A stretch of 64,000 nucleotides of DNA from Pezizomycotina sp. ARF18 (taxonomy: Eukaryota; Ascomycota): contig AZLU01000146.1 in NCBI GenBank assembly GCA_002224055.1, positions 39,314 through 103,313 of the forward strand, given 5' to 3'. Position numbers and translations under genes: made by a program. Shown one piece after another: positions 1 to 12,479 of this stretch; the stretch's first letter is position 1; every line of letters begins with the position of its first letter. The notes below the pieces were generated by a model. It saw only the letters and a list, made by a program, of their open reading frames with translations, was not told the DNA's origin and made no database searches.

Positions 1-2092
1 ATGGTATGTTCCCCCTCGGTTCCTCTAGAATACAATCGTCTCGATCGCTAACTGAACGATGAACAGGTACGGTAAAGACGGCAACTGGTCCGCCGTCACC
101 GTCGAAGTCGGCACGCCGCCGCAGAGGGTGCAACTGATACCCTCGACCGACGGAACGGAGCTGTGGGGTCCTATCGCTGGATGCCAGCAGGGGCACGCGT
201 CGGGATCGAATTGCCAGCAGGTAAGCAATTCTCTCTCTCTCTCTCTCTGAAAATCTCCATGAAATGATTGTATTAACCCCCGTAACCGCGGCGGCGTCTT
301 CGACGAAAGCAAATCGACGAGCTGGAAGCAGTTAGGCTACTACGACGTCTTCTCCGACCAGCGTGAAGTAACGCAGGCTTCAACCTCACCGGCCTCTACG
401 GCACGACAACATCCAACTTACCAGCTCGATAAGCCTCGACAGCCACCTCATGGCAGGATCGTAGACGACACAGTGTTTACGGCGGTGTATTCGGATTGGG
501 GCCGGAGAACACGACATTCGACGGGACGACGGAGTACTCGAGCCTCGTCGGATCGCTGTTTGAAAAGAAGCTGATTCCGAGCTTGAGCTGGAGTTTTACC
601 GCGGCGCATATTACCGCGAGAAGTCGGTGCTTTGTCAGGTGTTGTTGGGCGGGTACGATTTGGATAGGTTCGAACCGCACGGATTACGTTCTCGTTGACG
701 CCGGAGTTGAAGCCGCTGGCTTCGCTGCAGCGTTTGACGGTGAAGAGCGGTCGGATTCGACGGATATGGTGGGCGAAGCGGTGAACGTGTACATCGATAG
801 CACGACGCCGTACCTCTGGCTTCCGAATAGCATGTGCGAGAAATTTGCGGATAAGTTGGGCTGCACTGGGATTCGTCGGAGGAGCTGTATTTTATAAGAT
901 GCTGCAGCGTATTCGTCCGCGTCGAGCGCGAATTATTCTTTCGTATTCGAGCTTAAGAATTCCTCTTCTGTAAGCGACGATGTCGTCACGTTAAATCTTC
1001 CTTTCGCTGCGTTCGATCTCTGGCACCAATTCGACAACCAGTCGTCGCGCGCTACTTCCCACTAAAGCGAACGAGCAAGAGCATAGAGTATACTCTGGGA
1101 AGATCATTCCTACAAGAGACGTACCTGATAGTCGACTACAACCGGGTCAACTACACGATCGCTCAAGCGAAGTTCGACGGTAACACTGGTTCAACGCAAA
1201 ACATTCAAACGATCTCCGACGTCCTGTTGGAGTTAAACGCGTCCGGCACGCCGACAGGCCTCGTTGCGCAAACGTTAGCTGCGACAAGACAGCCAATCCG
1301 CCTGGTAGCGGCGGCGGAAATCATAAGCACAAAGTGGCGGGTATCATCGCGGGTGCCGTGGTTGGCGGCCTCGTCCTTCTCGGCCTCGTCGCTGCAGCGT
1401 TCTTTATCGTAATCAGGCGTCGCCGAAGACAACGTCTCGCGGAAGAACTCAACACTGCCGCGCCAACGTTCCCCGGAGATGCAGCTGCTTATTCCGCTAT
1501 GCACAGTCCAGTTCTCACCTCGCCGAGATCACCAGTGGAAATGGCGCATACGTCACCGAAGGCAGAACTCGCAGCCGGTCCTGTACCTCCAGCATACCTC
1601 GCGCCGCAAGAACTCGACGGTATGGAAAAGCAGGAGCTCGACGCTACCGGCGCGAATTACGATAGGGGCGAGACGGACGACTCGGCCACGGCTGCAGCTG
1701 CCGAAACAGCTCTAGCAGAGAAGCTAGCGATGGAGAGGAGCCCCGAAGAAGAGGCAGAAGAGCAAGCCGAGATGGAGATGGCGGCGAATAAGGCGCTCCC
1801 GGAACCGGATTCTGCAGAGGTCTCGCCATTGAGCCCGAGGCACCACCACCAGGAAGAATTCGACGACATGCCGCTGAGTCCCGGGCATCCTCAGCACGAG
1901 TTTGACGACGAAGAGGAGATTACGCCGGAAAGAGGAGTAGAAGACGACGAGCGAAAATGGCTGAGAGCCAGCGCTGAAGGAAGTATAAAGGTGAAAGAGC
2001 AGGGTGCTGCTCCACCAGGATTGAGGAACGGTAAAGCAACCTCAGAGAATCTCCTTGACAGCCCGTTCTTCAGGTTAAGCGTGAGGCAGTGA
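1..2092 (+). CDS. Membrane-anchored aspartic-peptidase-like protein, 5' partial, frame broken
   Basis: The gene runs in from the left edge. An intron seems to occupy about 4-66, and the first exon here is 67-220 with the pepsin-family (A1) pattern GNWSAV..VGTPPQ. The first catalytic motif, normally DTGS..LW, reads STDGTELW, so the first catalytic Asp is replaced by Ser. The second motif is present as IDSTTPYLWLP (about 799-828). A stretch near 1058-1140 reads RYFPLKR..YTLGRSFLQE, the usual C-terminal lobe. A membrane segment follows at about 1334-1410, then Arg-rich and acidic Pro/Ser-rich tail residues to the stop at 2092. Frame changes fall near 605, 680, 750, 890 and 1060, a TAA lies at 430-432, and the intron from GTAAGC at 221 lacks an AG acceptor where one is expected. 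It is probably a surface protein without protease activity. It could be a true pseudogene or a gene damaged by indel errors. Confidence 0.72.
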
Positions 2093-3035
2093 GAACCGAC
2101 AATGGCTGACTGACGCTTGTCCTTCTTCTTCTTCCCACCCCTTTGGTTTATGATTTCTTTCTGTAAATGATTTGCTTTTAATTAGCCCAACCTATATCAT
2201 GATATCCACGATGGTCCTTCGTGTTTTGGCGTTCACTTCCTGTCATTCCTTCCAACAAAAATGGAGTTTCTTGTTTTTGCATTAGCACTTACCTTTTTAA
2301 TATCCAAAAATGATATATATATATATACCCAAGCTTGTAATTCTTTCGTCGTCCATCATCGTCGTCTTTCCATTGCCGTCGTCATCATGACTTCTAGTTC
2401 GCCCTTTCTTCGTGTAACTCCTTGATTGACCTTCGGCGTCCTCTCCTGCACATCGTAGAACAATCCTATTCTTTCCAGCGCAACCAGTAATTCTATTGTC
2501 CCTCCACACTCCGTACCCGTCCAATCGTCGTTCAGCATCATAGATCGTGTGCTTTCGTTCTTTCTCAGTCTCTTCTAGGTAAATCGGCGTTCTGGACCGA
2601 GATCCCGAAACTTGGCGTTGGGAGGTCGGTGGAGTCATTTCGTTAAAAGGGAAAAATCCTTCGGTGATGGTGTGGAGGTAAAAAAAAAAAAAAAAAAAAG
2701 GAATTGCGCGTGAAATTCCAGCACCACCTAAATAAAAAGTTTTGCTGGCAAACCTTTTTTTTTTTTTTTTTTTTTTTTCGCAAATTTTAATTGTCTCCCA
2801 CGGAGCCACGGAGAGGGGAACAAACACGTTATCTTTTCCATCTCCCCTTATCAATCAACCCAAATCAAAATCCCTCTTCTCATGAAAATTTCCCTCCTCT
2901 AACCATCCCCCTTGCATCTTCAAGCCATCCTACGACAACAATCATCAATCAATCAATCAATCAATAAATCAATAAATCAATAAATCTCTTCTCGTTCTTA
3001 CCCTGTTCCTGATCGCTAAATAGAGTATTCAGAGG
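2093..3035. other. Intergenic, homopolymer and short-repeat rich
   Basis: No gene was recognised. The stretch holds a TA dinucleotide run (about 2311-2327), an A run near 2681-2699, a T run near 2755-2779, and a TCAA/TAAA tetranucleotide tract at 2945-2986 just upstream of the SFH5-like start. It probably contains the 3' end of the preceding transcript and the 5' region of the next. Confidence 0.6.
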
Positions 3036-4584
3036 ATGTCTTCCGAGACAGAAACAGAAACAGCCCCAGTCCTGCCGCTGCTGCGATCCCCGACATCGCG
3101 CCAACGGAAGCCGCTGCGGCGACCGCCACAGCCACGCCTGCGGTTCCAGTCGAAACCGCAGTCGTGACCACTGAGGAACCACAACAAACCAAAAACGAAG
3201 AACCCACCGCTGCCGCTACCGAACCCACGAAAACCCCGAAACCGCTGACAAGCCGCTGCGGAAACTGATCCCGCGACCGAGGCGCCGAAGGAACCGAACC
3301 ACCGAAGGAAGGCCAGTGGCCGGCCCTGGAGCAGTCGCACATCCTCGTCACGTTCCTCAAGCGCCTCCCCGAGATCAAAACGGTCGCAGAACACGACGAA
3401 GTCTGGGGCGTCACCCTGCACAACCCTTCGGATGGGTTTAACACTTTCCTCAAGAAACAGGAGACGAAGCCGACGAACGAGAAGATTCCATCCTCTCACT
3501 TGCCCGGCGTTCCCCAGATGAATATATTGCAGAAGTTCCTTCGCGCGAATAAAAACGATCTCGAGAAGGCCGTCAAGCAGCTGACCGATACGTTGGCGTG
3601 GAGGAGGTCGTTCCAGCCGCGTAAGGCCGCGTTCGAGGAGATTTACGACGAGAAGCTGTTTGGCCGGTTGGGGTACATCACTGAGATTCCAGTCGCGGGC
3701 AAGAAGACGGTTATCGTTTGGAATATCTACGGTACGCGTCTCGCACTAACTTTTTTTTTCTTTTTTTTTTTTTTTTCCTCTCCGTATTGGAGGAACGTCT
3801 TACTAATACAATCCTAATCTTTACAGGAGCCGTCGAGGACAAGAAGAAAACTTTCGGAGACCTAGAAACCTTCATGAAATGGCGCGTGGGCCTCATGGAA
3901 GCTAGCCTCGAACCTCTCGACCTCCCCAACGCCACCGAACGTATCCCAGACTACGACCCCGCCAAGCCGACCGTGGACCCTTCCAAGCACCCAAGTCCAC
4001 GACTACCTCAACCTCTCCTTCCTCCGCCAGGATCCCTCCGTCAAAGCAGCCTCGAAAAAAGTCATCGAGGTCATGTCGAGCTTCTACCCGAACTCCTGTC
4101 CCGTAAATTTTTCGTCAACGTTCCCGTACTCATGCAGTGGGTCTTCAACACGATAAAGATGGTTTTGCCGAAGGAGACCGTCGCCAAGTTCATGGTTGTT
4201 AGCTACGGCGAGCAGCTGCACAAGGAGCTGAGCGAGGGCGTGCCGAAGGAGTACGGTGGCAAAGGGGAGCCGCTCAAGGAGTGGGAAGGCGCGGATTATA
4301 CGCTTAGGACCCAAAAGAACATCGGGGCCAAACCCAATGAAGAAGCTACGTTCCTGTCACCACGGAGCCTACGGCGACTGTTAGTGCTGCTGCCCCGGAA
4401 CCTGCTCAGACGGAAGAAAAGAAGGTTGAGGAGCCGACGCCGACGGGGGCAGCGGAGGCTAAGCTGAGGAGACCAAGACCGACGGGTTCAGCCTGCGGAA
4501 GTCGCCAAGGGTGTCGAGGATCTAACGCTCAACGAGAAGAAGCCTGAGGCACCAGTCGCAGACGCTGCTGCTCCCATCGTCTGA
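3036..4584 (+). CDS. SFH5: CRAL-TRIO/Sec14-type phosphatidylinositol transfer protein, SFH5-like
   Basis: Sec14-like proteins move phosphatidylinositol between membranes, and SFH5 homologues act at the ER and plasma membrane. The ATG at 3036 opens a Thr/Glu/Ala-rich N-terminus. The CRAL-TRIO N region (MNILQKFLRANKNDLEKA at 3520-3573) and the lipid-binding core follow. The core has WNIYG before the intron, then KKTFGDLETFMKWR, VHDYLNLSFLRQDPSVKAAS (near 3996-4055), FFVNVP and YGGKG (near 4251-4265). The intron is 3732-3826 (GTACGC..TACTAAT..ACAG). Frame changes interrupt the N-terminal low-complexity part, 3985-3995, about 4095, about 4340 and about 4480, yet conservation resumes in another frame each time. 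The last segment ends AAAPIV at the TGA 4582-4584. Length and domain order match the family, so the gene may be intact in the organism. Confidence 0.8.
3732..3826 (+). other. Intron of the SFH5-like gene
   Basis: The donor is GTACGC. The interior contains a long T-rich tract (3750-3778), the branch-like TACTAAT is at 3801-3807 and the acceptor is ACAG at 3823-3826. Removing it joins WNIYG to AVEDKKKTFGD, which is the continuous SFH5 pattern. Confidence 0.8.
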
Positions 4585-5352
4585 GCGGAGTGGCCTAGTT
4601 GAATCATTGCCGTATTACGGAATCGCCTACGAAAAAAAAAAAAAGGCTTTAGTGCGATTATTATTCTTATTGTCTCTTTAATAAAGATAAAGTTACTTCG
4701 TTTTTTTTCTTTATTCTGACTCGTTTCTACCACACTTTGATTTGGGTGTCGAAAAGAGAAGGATGAAAAATGCCCACATTTTATTAATTAGAATAGACGG
4801 ATTCGATTCTCCTCTTGCGCGACTGTTAGCGCTTTTGTTTGTTTCTGTTAAAACTGTTTGTTTTTACTGCTTCTACGAATGTAACCGCCGGAGAATTAGA
4901 TCGCGATTAAGGGTTTTCTTTTTCGAAAAGTACAGATTGATCAGATAATAATTTACTCTTCTCACTTCACGAGTGTTAGGATAACGAGATATCAGGGTTC
5001 CCTATGATCTGGTGTATACCTAGTACTCTAAGATTATACACTCGCCATTAATCTACTTGTGTACCCCATCGTTCCGACGCAAAACAAGGTGGGCCAATTG
5101 AAAAGGAAGAATGAGAGTATAAGTTAAATGTCTGTAGTTCGAGTCGCAGAAACCCCGACCGGAACGAGACTTGCAAATAGTGACAGTTGCAGAGAAAGCT
5201 TTTTTTCTTGCAACTCAGTTTTGAAGTTTTCGTTTATATAACGCATTCCAAAGAGCACGTAGATTTGTGATGTTGGATTCTTTGGTATATCTTCAAAGTC
5301 TCAATCATCTCAATCTACTACATACTCGTTAGGCCTGCAACTTCGGGACAAT
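4585..5352. other. Intergenic
   Basis: No gene was recognised. It should contain the 3' region of the SFH5-like gene (A and T runs near 4632-4643 and 4700-4708) and the promoter of the F-box gene at 5353. No convincing regulatory site was identified. Confidence 0.5.
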
Positions 5353-6172
5353 ATGGCACCACCACTATCAACGGAATTATATACCCAGATACTTTCAGAG
5401 CTACCATGGTACGCTCGTTCAGCGGCGTCCCTAGTCTGCCGCCTCTGGCATAACATTCTGAAAAGCGAGCATTTCAAAAAGACCGTCTCAATCGATGGAC
5501 CGTTCCCGAATACACGCGACGGGGCTGATAAATTCTACTTCCATAGAACCTCTCAAGTAAGGTATGCCGTTCACGTCTCCAAAGTATATCACGGTGACCT
5601 GGACGTAATCATACGCAACACTGGCGTCTGCCCCTCCACCGCCTGGCCCCGGCACGTTCCCTCTGGAGGTAAATTCTTGACGAAACACCGATTTCTCAGC
5701 GATGTCAGCCACGGTCTCTCGTTCAAACTTCGCAAACGCCGTCTGTAGTAAAGGCACCAACGGCCGATGTATTATGGAATATCCCATGGCGGAGGTGAGC
5801 ATCCTATGTCAGGAGATGTTCTGTATAGACCCTGAGATCGAGATTTTGAATACCAGAAATCCCGTCCCGCAAAGACCAATGGTCAGGACTCTGGCGTTTC
5901 TCCTTATACCTACTGGAACGATCCCCTTTGTATTTCGATGGACGGGAGACCGTTGGGACCTGGGGAGTTGGAGGCACATTTTCACTTTCAGGACCGTACT
6001 GGTCGGGACACGATTGTCCAGGCGCCGCGGCATTCTCTTCGATAAGGTTCCCCATTACGAAGCCGTATGTGACGATTGGCGAGTACTTTGATTGATATAC
6101 AAGGTACTTCAGGAACAAGGGCTCGATGGATTTCGGAGTTACCACGAGATCATCGAGGCCGCAGGAACATAA
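5353..6172 (+). CDS. F-box protein, family 1 copy A
   Basis: The ATG at 5353 starts an N-terminal F-box of about 45 residues (LSTELYTQILSELPW..SLVCRLWHNIL). F-box proteins bind Skp1 and present substrates to SCF ubiquitin ligases. After about 120 residues the first frame ends at 5748. Coding resemblance continues in other frames with WNDPLCISMDGRPLGPGELE near 5910-5970 and ends with YHEIIEAAGT at the TAA 6170-6172. The NDPLC motif recurs in the next gene at about 7188-7200, so the two are paralogues. Three or more frame changes are needed to read it whole. The substrate is unknown. Confidence 0.68.
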
Positions 6173-6662
6173 GTTATGTGTAATATTTAAATGAAGTCTT
6201 AGAGCTTAGCAGCGGGAAGCTGATGTTAACGCTAGTAAGGTCTTCAGGATTTCATATGTATCTAGCAAGTTATTACAATCTTTACATTCGTAAACTACTT
6301 AATCTTCATTACAGAGCTCTCTGATTTTGTACATACAAAGACTCCATTTTCATTTTTTATAGGATGAGAAGTAGCAGACAATCGAGATTAAAAAGGGCTG
6401 GCTCGCATGACGAACCCTAACCCACGCTCCAGTCTTGCAACCTTCTTTCTTACTAAAGCTAAAACTAAGTTCATGCTGCCTTTTTTTCTCAGCAGCCTAT
6501 AAGAATAGAGACCGTGGGAACGAAATTAAAGGAACGGGAAAAGCTAGCTCAGGAGTAGTAACCACAACCCAGCGTGTGCTGCTACATATAGAAGGGAAGA
6601 ACGCTAGCTATTTCTCCTGCGACAACGCCGTCGGTCTCGCAGTCAATTAAGAGGGGGAAGAA

Positions 6663-7379
6663 ATGCCAGAGTTACAACAATTGCCTACCGAAATTCAGCC
6701 CAAATCCTCGAATCGGTACCCTGTTCACGACTATAACCTCAAAAGGTTATGTCGACTATGGTACGCAATTGTGACGGATATGTTCAGAGGAGAACGGCGC
6801 CGTCGATATGCCGTTCACCAAGAGGATCAGATAATCTCCTATGTGGTGGTCCGTTCCACTTTGCCAGAAGACTTATTCATCGGCGAATGAGCATTATGAT
6901 CCGGCTCGTACCATCGCAGCTTCCAGTCGCTCTGAGGAGGGAAGGCTGCGACTACACCGCTTCCTAACAGATACGGAACATCGCCTTTGCTTGTCCATCG
7001 ATGAGGTTGCTGCGATCTCTGTCTCAAGCCGGTGTACGGAGGTGCGACAATGCGCAATTACAACCAGCCACGGGAAAGTAAACCGTACAGTTTGCATACA
7101 TGGAATGCTTACGACGGAACACCCGGGCTAATCGCATCCAGGCAACGACTTTCTACGGACACCCTGGGGTTTGCGCACGCCAACGATCCTCTCTGTTTAT
7201 CCTCAGACTGGAAGCCACTGGAGGCCAATAACTTAGATATAGTGTTTACCATGGAAAACGGAGGTCTTAGTATGGTAGAAAATATGGTGGTGCAGGCAAG
7301 AATTTTGTCTCTCTGGGTGATTTTTTGGAAACCACTAGATTCTTTATTCATTATTCAATGCCATTGCCGCGGGGTTTGA
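6663..7379 (+). pseudogene. F-box protein relic, family 1 copy B
   Basis: The ATG at 6663 begins LPELQQLPTEIQ, the start of an F-box, and the domain continues in a second frame (KRLCRLWYAIVTDMF near 6738-6785). A later segment reads HRFLTDTEHRL (near 6957-6990). Another, NDPLCLSSDWKPLEANNLDI near 7183-7245, matches the C-terminal motif of the F-box gene at 5353. All three frames are used. The ending is uncertain and may lie anywhere from 7270 to 7379. It is a tandem paralogue of the gene 500 bases upstream and is probably decayed. Confidence 0.55.
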
Positions 7380-7858
7380 AGCAGTGCCGGGCCTGCTTCT
7401 GAGAAAACACGATTCGAGGATCTGGTCAATGAATATGTTGGCGATAGCCTGATGGCTTGGATACGAGATTGTAATACCCTGATAAATTGTAGCGCTTTTA
7501 GTGGCATGCTAGATAGCTCAAGTCTAAAATTATATGCTAGTAAACAGGTTTCATTCGTTACATTGAGAGAAACGCAAAAAAGGTATATAGGCATGTAGTG
7601 ATTATCAGAATATGCCAGATATCGTTGACGATGCAATGCTTTCCTTATTGATACCAATACGTTACGCAAACTTGCGCTTTCGTGTTATATATCTTTTACT
7701 AAATAGGTTCCATTCCCATTGTCTTCATTATTCCTCAAAATCTCCGGATTATAGGAACACCCCTCAGATCCCTAGATAATCATCGCGCTGCTCTAAACTG
7801 AAATGAAGTTGAAAATATGAAACACGCTTCAACTTAATTACTAAACGCTGCGAATATT

Positions 7859-9648
7859 TTAATAAACGTAGTTGAACTCCGGTTATCAAGATCCGTCAAG
7901 TCCAAGAACTCCTGGTTCGGGATCTTTTCGTAGTCTGCGGCGAGTCTTGCTTCAGCCTTCTGTTTGTTTCGCCTCCTGAAGACATACCATATTAAAGATG
8001 AGGTCGAGAAGGGCGACGCCCCAACAGACGATCATGACGATCTCTGCAGCGGACATAACGCGGGGCATCCTTCGGACGAAAGTCTGAGGCCGAATATTCC
8101 CTACGCAATAAAAGATCAGAAAGATCGCCGCAACTGTGGTCTTCCTGGTATAACCAGCGAAATTGCTCGATTCATGCTCAGCAAGCGACGAACGGAGTTG
8201 ACTGGCGCTGGCTAAGTAAACGCCTATAAGCTGCCGGTCTTGTTATCTAGCGGCAGAGCGACGATGAGCAGCATGCCTAAGATTGCAACGAGCAGGCCAG
8301 CTGTGGATACCAGCACGCGCTGCCGGAGTTTGTCACCAAGTAACACAAGCCAGTAGCGCGACGATTTCGACAGCGCCACCAGGCGTGCCGTACAGCAGGC
8401 TTTGCTCGGCGGTTATACCAAAGCTCGTGTAATCTGGCTGAAGAAATTCGTGAGACCGCCATTGGGATATCCGCAAGCAGGGCATACAGAGCAAAAGCCC
8501 AAGTCATCGGGTCGACTAATGTCTGCTTAAGTTGGTAGAATTTGAAGTGCTTGTTACCGACGCCTTGCTGGTTTGCGCGAATGCGCTCGATTGCGAGGAG
8601 GCGATCGACGGGTTTGAGGAAACGAGCGTTCATGGGATTATCCGGCATGAGCCAAAGGAACAAGGCGCCGACGGCTACTGTAAGCAGACCGGTGAAAAGA
8701 AATACGATCTTCCAGGGCGCTATAGCGCTACCGTGTATTCGGGCACTTTTAGCGATCCCATAGGCGATTAGCCCGCCGAAAATCTGGGCGAAACCGTTGA
8801 AACAGAACCAAACGGACGTCCGTGAACCTTGCTCGTGAAGCGTGTACCACTGCGAGGTAAATAGAGCAAACCCGGGGGTAACCGATGATTCGAGCACGCC
8901 GAGGAAGAAACGGACGGCGACGGCGCCGGCGAAGTCATTTGTTGCGGCGAGGCAGCAGAGTACAACGCCCCAGTATTATGTTTATCGATGAGTACTTCGC
9001 CAACGGGAGTGCTTGCAGGAGGCGGTTCGTCGGATATTCCCACGCGATATAACCGAAGTAAACATCGATCTGTGGCCGAATCAGAACACTATTCTGGCTC
9101 AAGAAAGAGGAAAGAAATATTGTTACCCTAGCCATTGGTAATTATCGCCTTTGAGTTTCAAATCTTGCTTGAACCCCATTATGCTCGCGTACGACAGCGT
9201 TGTTTCTAAAATCTAGGAATTAACAAACTTGAATCGGAAGCGGCACGAAGAACTGCTGCCTGATGATCTCATGTAACTTACTGTCGAGATATTGTAGTCC
9301 ATATATCGTGCATAGAAGCTGGAACCCGTCAGTCCTCATTGTAAATAAGCTCAATCATTGATAGAGAAAAAACGTTGAGACTAACCGGCAGGATATTCAA
9401 ATCGATCTTGCGGAGCAACCGCTTATTCGTCTCTTCGTCTATCTCTACGACCTCGCCGCTCTCTTCAAGAGCTTTGAGCGCCTCGTCGGCGTCCGCCACG
9501 CTCGCGTGTCTCATCGCGCGCGCGACGTCTTTAGATGTTGAGAGTCTGCCTTCTTCGACTGCTTCGGCTGTTGATTTCCGCGGTATGGAGGCGCTTCGTG
9601 CATCTCCGTACCTGTCGCGTCTGAAGCTATCACTTTCTCCGGATCCAT
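7859..9648 (-). CDS. MFS transporter, DAL5/TNA1 (anion:cation symporter) family
   Basis: This family imports organic anions such as nicotinate, allantoate or pantothenate through the plasma membrane. The start is MDPEKVIASDATG at 9648. The first conserved block is RKIDLNILP (near 9400). An intron (GTTAGT..TTCCAG, about 9316-9386) leads into LLCTIYGLQYLD, and a second intron follows. Later blocks are TTLSYASIMG (about 9190), FFLGVLESSVTPGFALFTSQ (about 8910-8850), GGLIAYGIAKSA, MPDNPMNARFL (about 8650), RIRANQQGVGNKHFKFYQLK (about 8580-8520), DPMTWAFALYALLADIPM, GVYLASASQ (about 8210) and the C-terminus PEFNYVY at 7859. At least five frame changes occur (near 9560, 8975, 8455, 8330 and 7880). 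Conservation is otherwise good throughout the 12-helix length. The exact substrate cannot be told. Confidence 0.78.
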
Positions 9649-12478
9649 GACGAATTGAAAAGATTTATTGCTCCTCAGAAGTCTGTCTAAATCAAAGGGA
9701 ACTGTAAGTTCAAGGTGGACAAAGATTCGGGAGATTCACACGAGGAGGGGACACAGAGTGTAATAAAGGGATGGACTCCACGCTAACTTCAAATCTCCCA
9801 GACGGAATTCCCATTTTTCCGGGTGCAACCATAAACCTTGATCGTCGTTGACCAACGTGATGGAGAAACTTCTTCGAGGATTATCCTCCGGGACGAGCCT
9901 AAAGAGGGTAAACCGTCCCTTCTCCTAGTTTTTTGCCCAATAAGCTTTCCCAGCTGCACTACAACTGCGGAGACAACTCGCGGCCATTCTCCATTTCTGC
10001 GACGGATCATTTCTAAGATGGGAAGTGCTAGCGCCACCTCTTTTCGGCTGTCATCTCGAGAAATCCTCGAGCATAACCCTGGAGTTCGCTTGCCGATAGC
10101 GGGCGTGGGGCGGCCAAACCCCGGAGAAAAATTGGTGATGGTGTGCTCAGCGCTCAAACCAACAGACTCAGATACAACGCGAGAAAAAATTTTCTGATCA
10201 GTGATCCAGGGTGAATGTAGGATTTTAATTCTCATTCTGTGTAACCGTGTGTTCTCCGATGATCTTAAAGGCGTCATCGGCGTCATTCTCTGCGCAATGG
10301 CTTAACCGTTCAAGGCATAAATCTAGCTCAAAATCTCGTTTGGGTCTTCGTAAACGGAATAGACGCTTAGAAGTCCGTTCAGACACTCGAGGGATTTTTG
10401 GATCGTGGGACCTTATTGAACTCTATTCTACTTGAGAAAACGGATATCATGAGCAAGGTATCTCATAATCCTTTTGCATCTACGGTGCCATATCGCAAGC
10501 ATGCACACGGTGGCTCGCGGATGTTAATCTGCAAGTGAAATATTCAGTACTGGGAAGGTGGCCAGGTACGAACGCTAAGTCACCGATCTCGGAGATTGTA
10601 ATTCCCTCGATGGGGAAAATACGAAGCTATCGCGATGCGCGATGTCTTAAGAGATACGATGATATGTAAAAGCTCTCATCAAGGCGCCCACTTACTACGT
10701 GTAGTCCTCTCATCGCAAATGTGATAATCTAAGAATTGCCTCTAACATGCATCTGCAGAAAACCCAAGCCTGCGGCGTTTGTCGGGGGTTCTCCGCCTTA
10801 TCGTGAGGATATAATTCGCCCATAGTCACTAAGCGGATCGATATCGTCGCAATTCCCGAAAACAAAAGTCCAAAACGATCGATAAACTCTTACGATCTCG
10901 AGGCCAAGCAGGTTTGTTACTCATTTTAATGGCAAGATTCCCACGTAACGTGACATCGATTTGTCTGTAATTGGAATTCCCATCTCATCTGTATCTTTAA
11001 AAAAAAATGCGGGTCCCGTACCCGTTTGAAGTTATTTAACGCTAAATGCGTAAAAGTGTTTCTATTAGGAATTACGTCTTATTGGATCGGATAATAAAAG
11101 TCAAAAAGGCAATATATCTTGAGCAAACGCAAATATTATATTTATTTAAGGTATAAGCCTACGAACATGGGAAATCATATCAGGCAGGAAAATGGAGGGA
11201 AATGGAGGTACTCCATCTACATATTTTTTTAAAAACTTCTTTTAACGTACTATCATGATCGTGGCGTATAACATGATCTGTTCGGCGACTTGACATTTAC
11301 TACTAGTCGCTGGGTATAGTTGCCGAATTGCTCCAAGCTGATGACCTTGACTTGGGTGGCCCCTGTCGCTGTGAGACAACCGTTGCCATCTCCTTCCTAC
11401 TCAGTTTGTTCGTTAGCATCTCTGCAGCGGTATTAGGCTCTCACGAAGCGGAATAGTGCCGGGATTAGCGTATAAGCAAGGAAGGAGTGCCAAAACTATA
11501 ACTATAAACATCTCGGTACGGGATGTGAAATCTCCCGTTGTGGATGCTTTACCCATTTTCTCCTCTGATTACCCATTTTCTCCTCTGAAAACCCTGTCCC
11601 CTATCTATCGATAAGCTACTCGTAGGCCTTTGATTAGACTTGGAAAGTGTTAAGGACGTCTGCTTATCGTCTCACAGCCAGGGCGTCGCGCTAATTAACC
11701 AGGCGGAATCGCCGTGAAGAATCAATGGCATCAATGATTTGCTAGATGACTTTCCGTAAGAATGTATGTTGATCGGAGCTCTTTACCGCTCATTACTGTA
11801 TCGTATTTCTAGAGGGTAGCGTGTGTAGATATCACCAGTGTTTAAAAGCTGGGAAACATCGTGAAGCGGTAGGCACGAAACTTGAGGACTCTGTTACGCC
11901 GCCACTTTAACTGCCGTTCTTCCCTATCAAAGCGAAAGGACCGCAGACGTCTTATTACAAATATTTGCTATACTGCTCCGATAGTTGCAATCATTATTGT
12001 CTACTCGGCTGCGACTACTTCGGACTTTCTTTCTGGAGGATTGTAAGTTGCGACTCCAAACATCTCTTATACGCACGACTTGCGGAAATTTCAGAGGCCG
12101 ATCGTTTTTTATATTTAGGATTTATCGGGTTTTCAATAGTAAAATCTTTGCGATTACCTTCCTATGCTTGAGTCCTATTTCTATACATTTCCGCCCCACG
12201 ATAAGGCTAGTCTAATAGCTTGAACAGGTCTCTGGATACGCTGGGTGCATTGACATCGTGATATGTGGGTCTGAAATCCAATGCCATATATATTGTTAAA
12301 TTATATCGTTAGACCGTAGGCATCCCTAAACCGAATATGGCTCACTAACATGCCAAATGCTCAAAGTCTCTCAGGTCGCTATGCCCAGATTGGCGGATAA
12401 AGTCATGTTCTGACGTCCAGAGATTAAACCGATTTTCTATTCCATGAATGTAAGTTTAATCTTCAGCATCGCCGTAAA
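9649..12478. other. Long stretch without a recognisable gene
   Basis: Open frames of up to 165 codons exist around 9789-10286 on both strands, but they overlap each other and show no motif I recognise. A 20-base unit is duplicated head to tail at 11549-11588. Part of 11965-12478 may belong to the N-terminus of the membrane protein that follows, but I could not identify its first helices. Confidence 0.5.
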
Positions 12479-12479
12479 G

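Noticed and set aside
25-312. 95-codon open frame on the minus strand at the left edge
   Set aside because: It is the antisense shadow of the aspartic-peptidase-like exon.
2297-2854. 185-codon open frame on the minus strand
   Set aside because: It reads through A and T homopolymers as poly-Lys and poly-Phe and has no other protein-like content.
9789-10286. 165-codon open frame on the minus strand
   Set aside because: It overlaps a 119-codon plus-strand frame over the same bases. Neither has a recognisable motif or convincing protein-like pattern.
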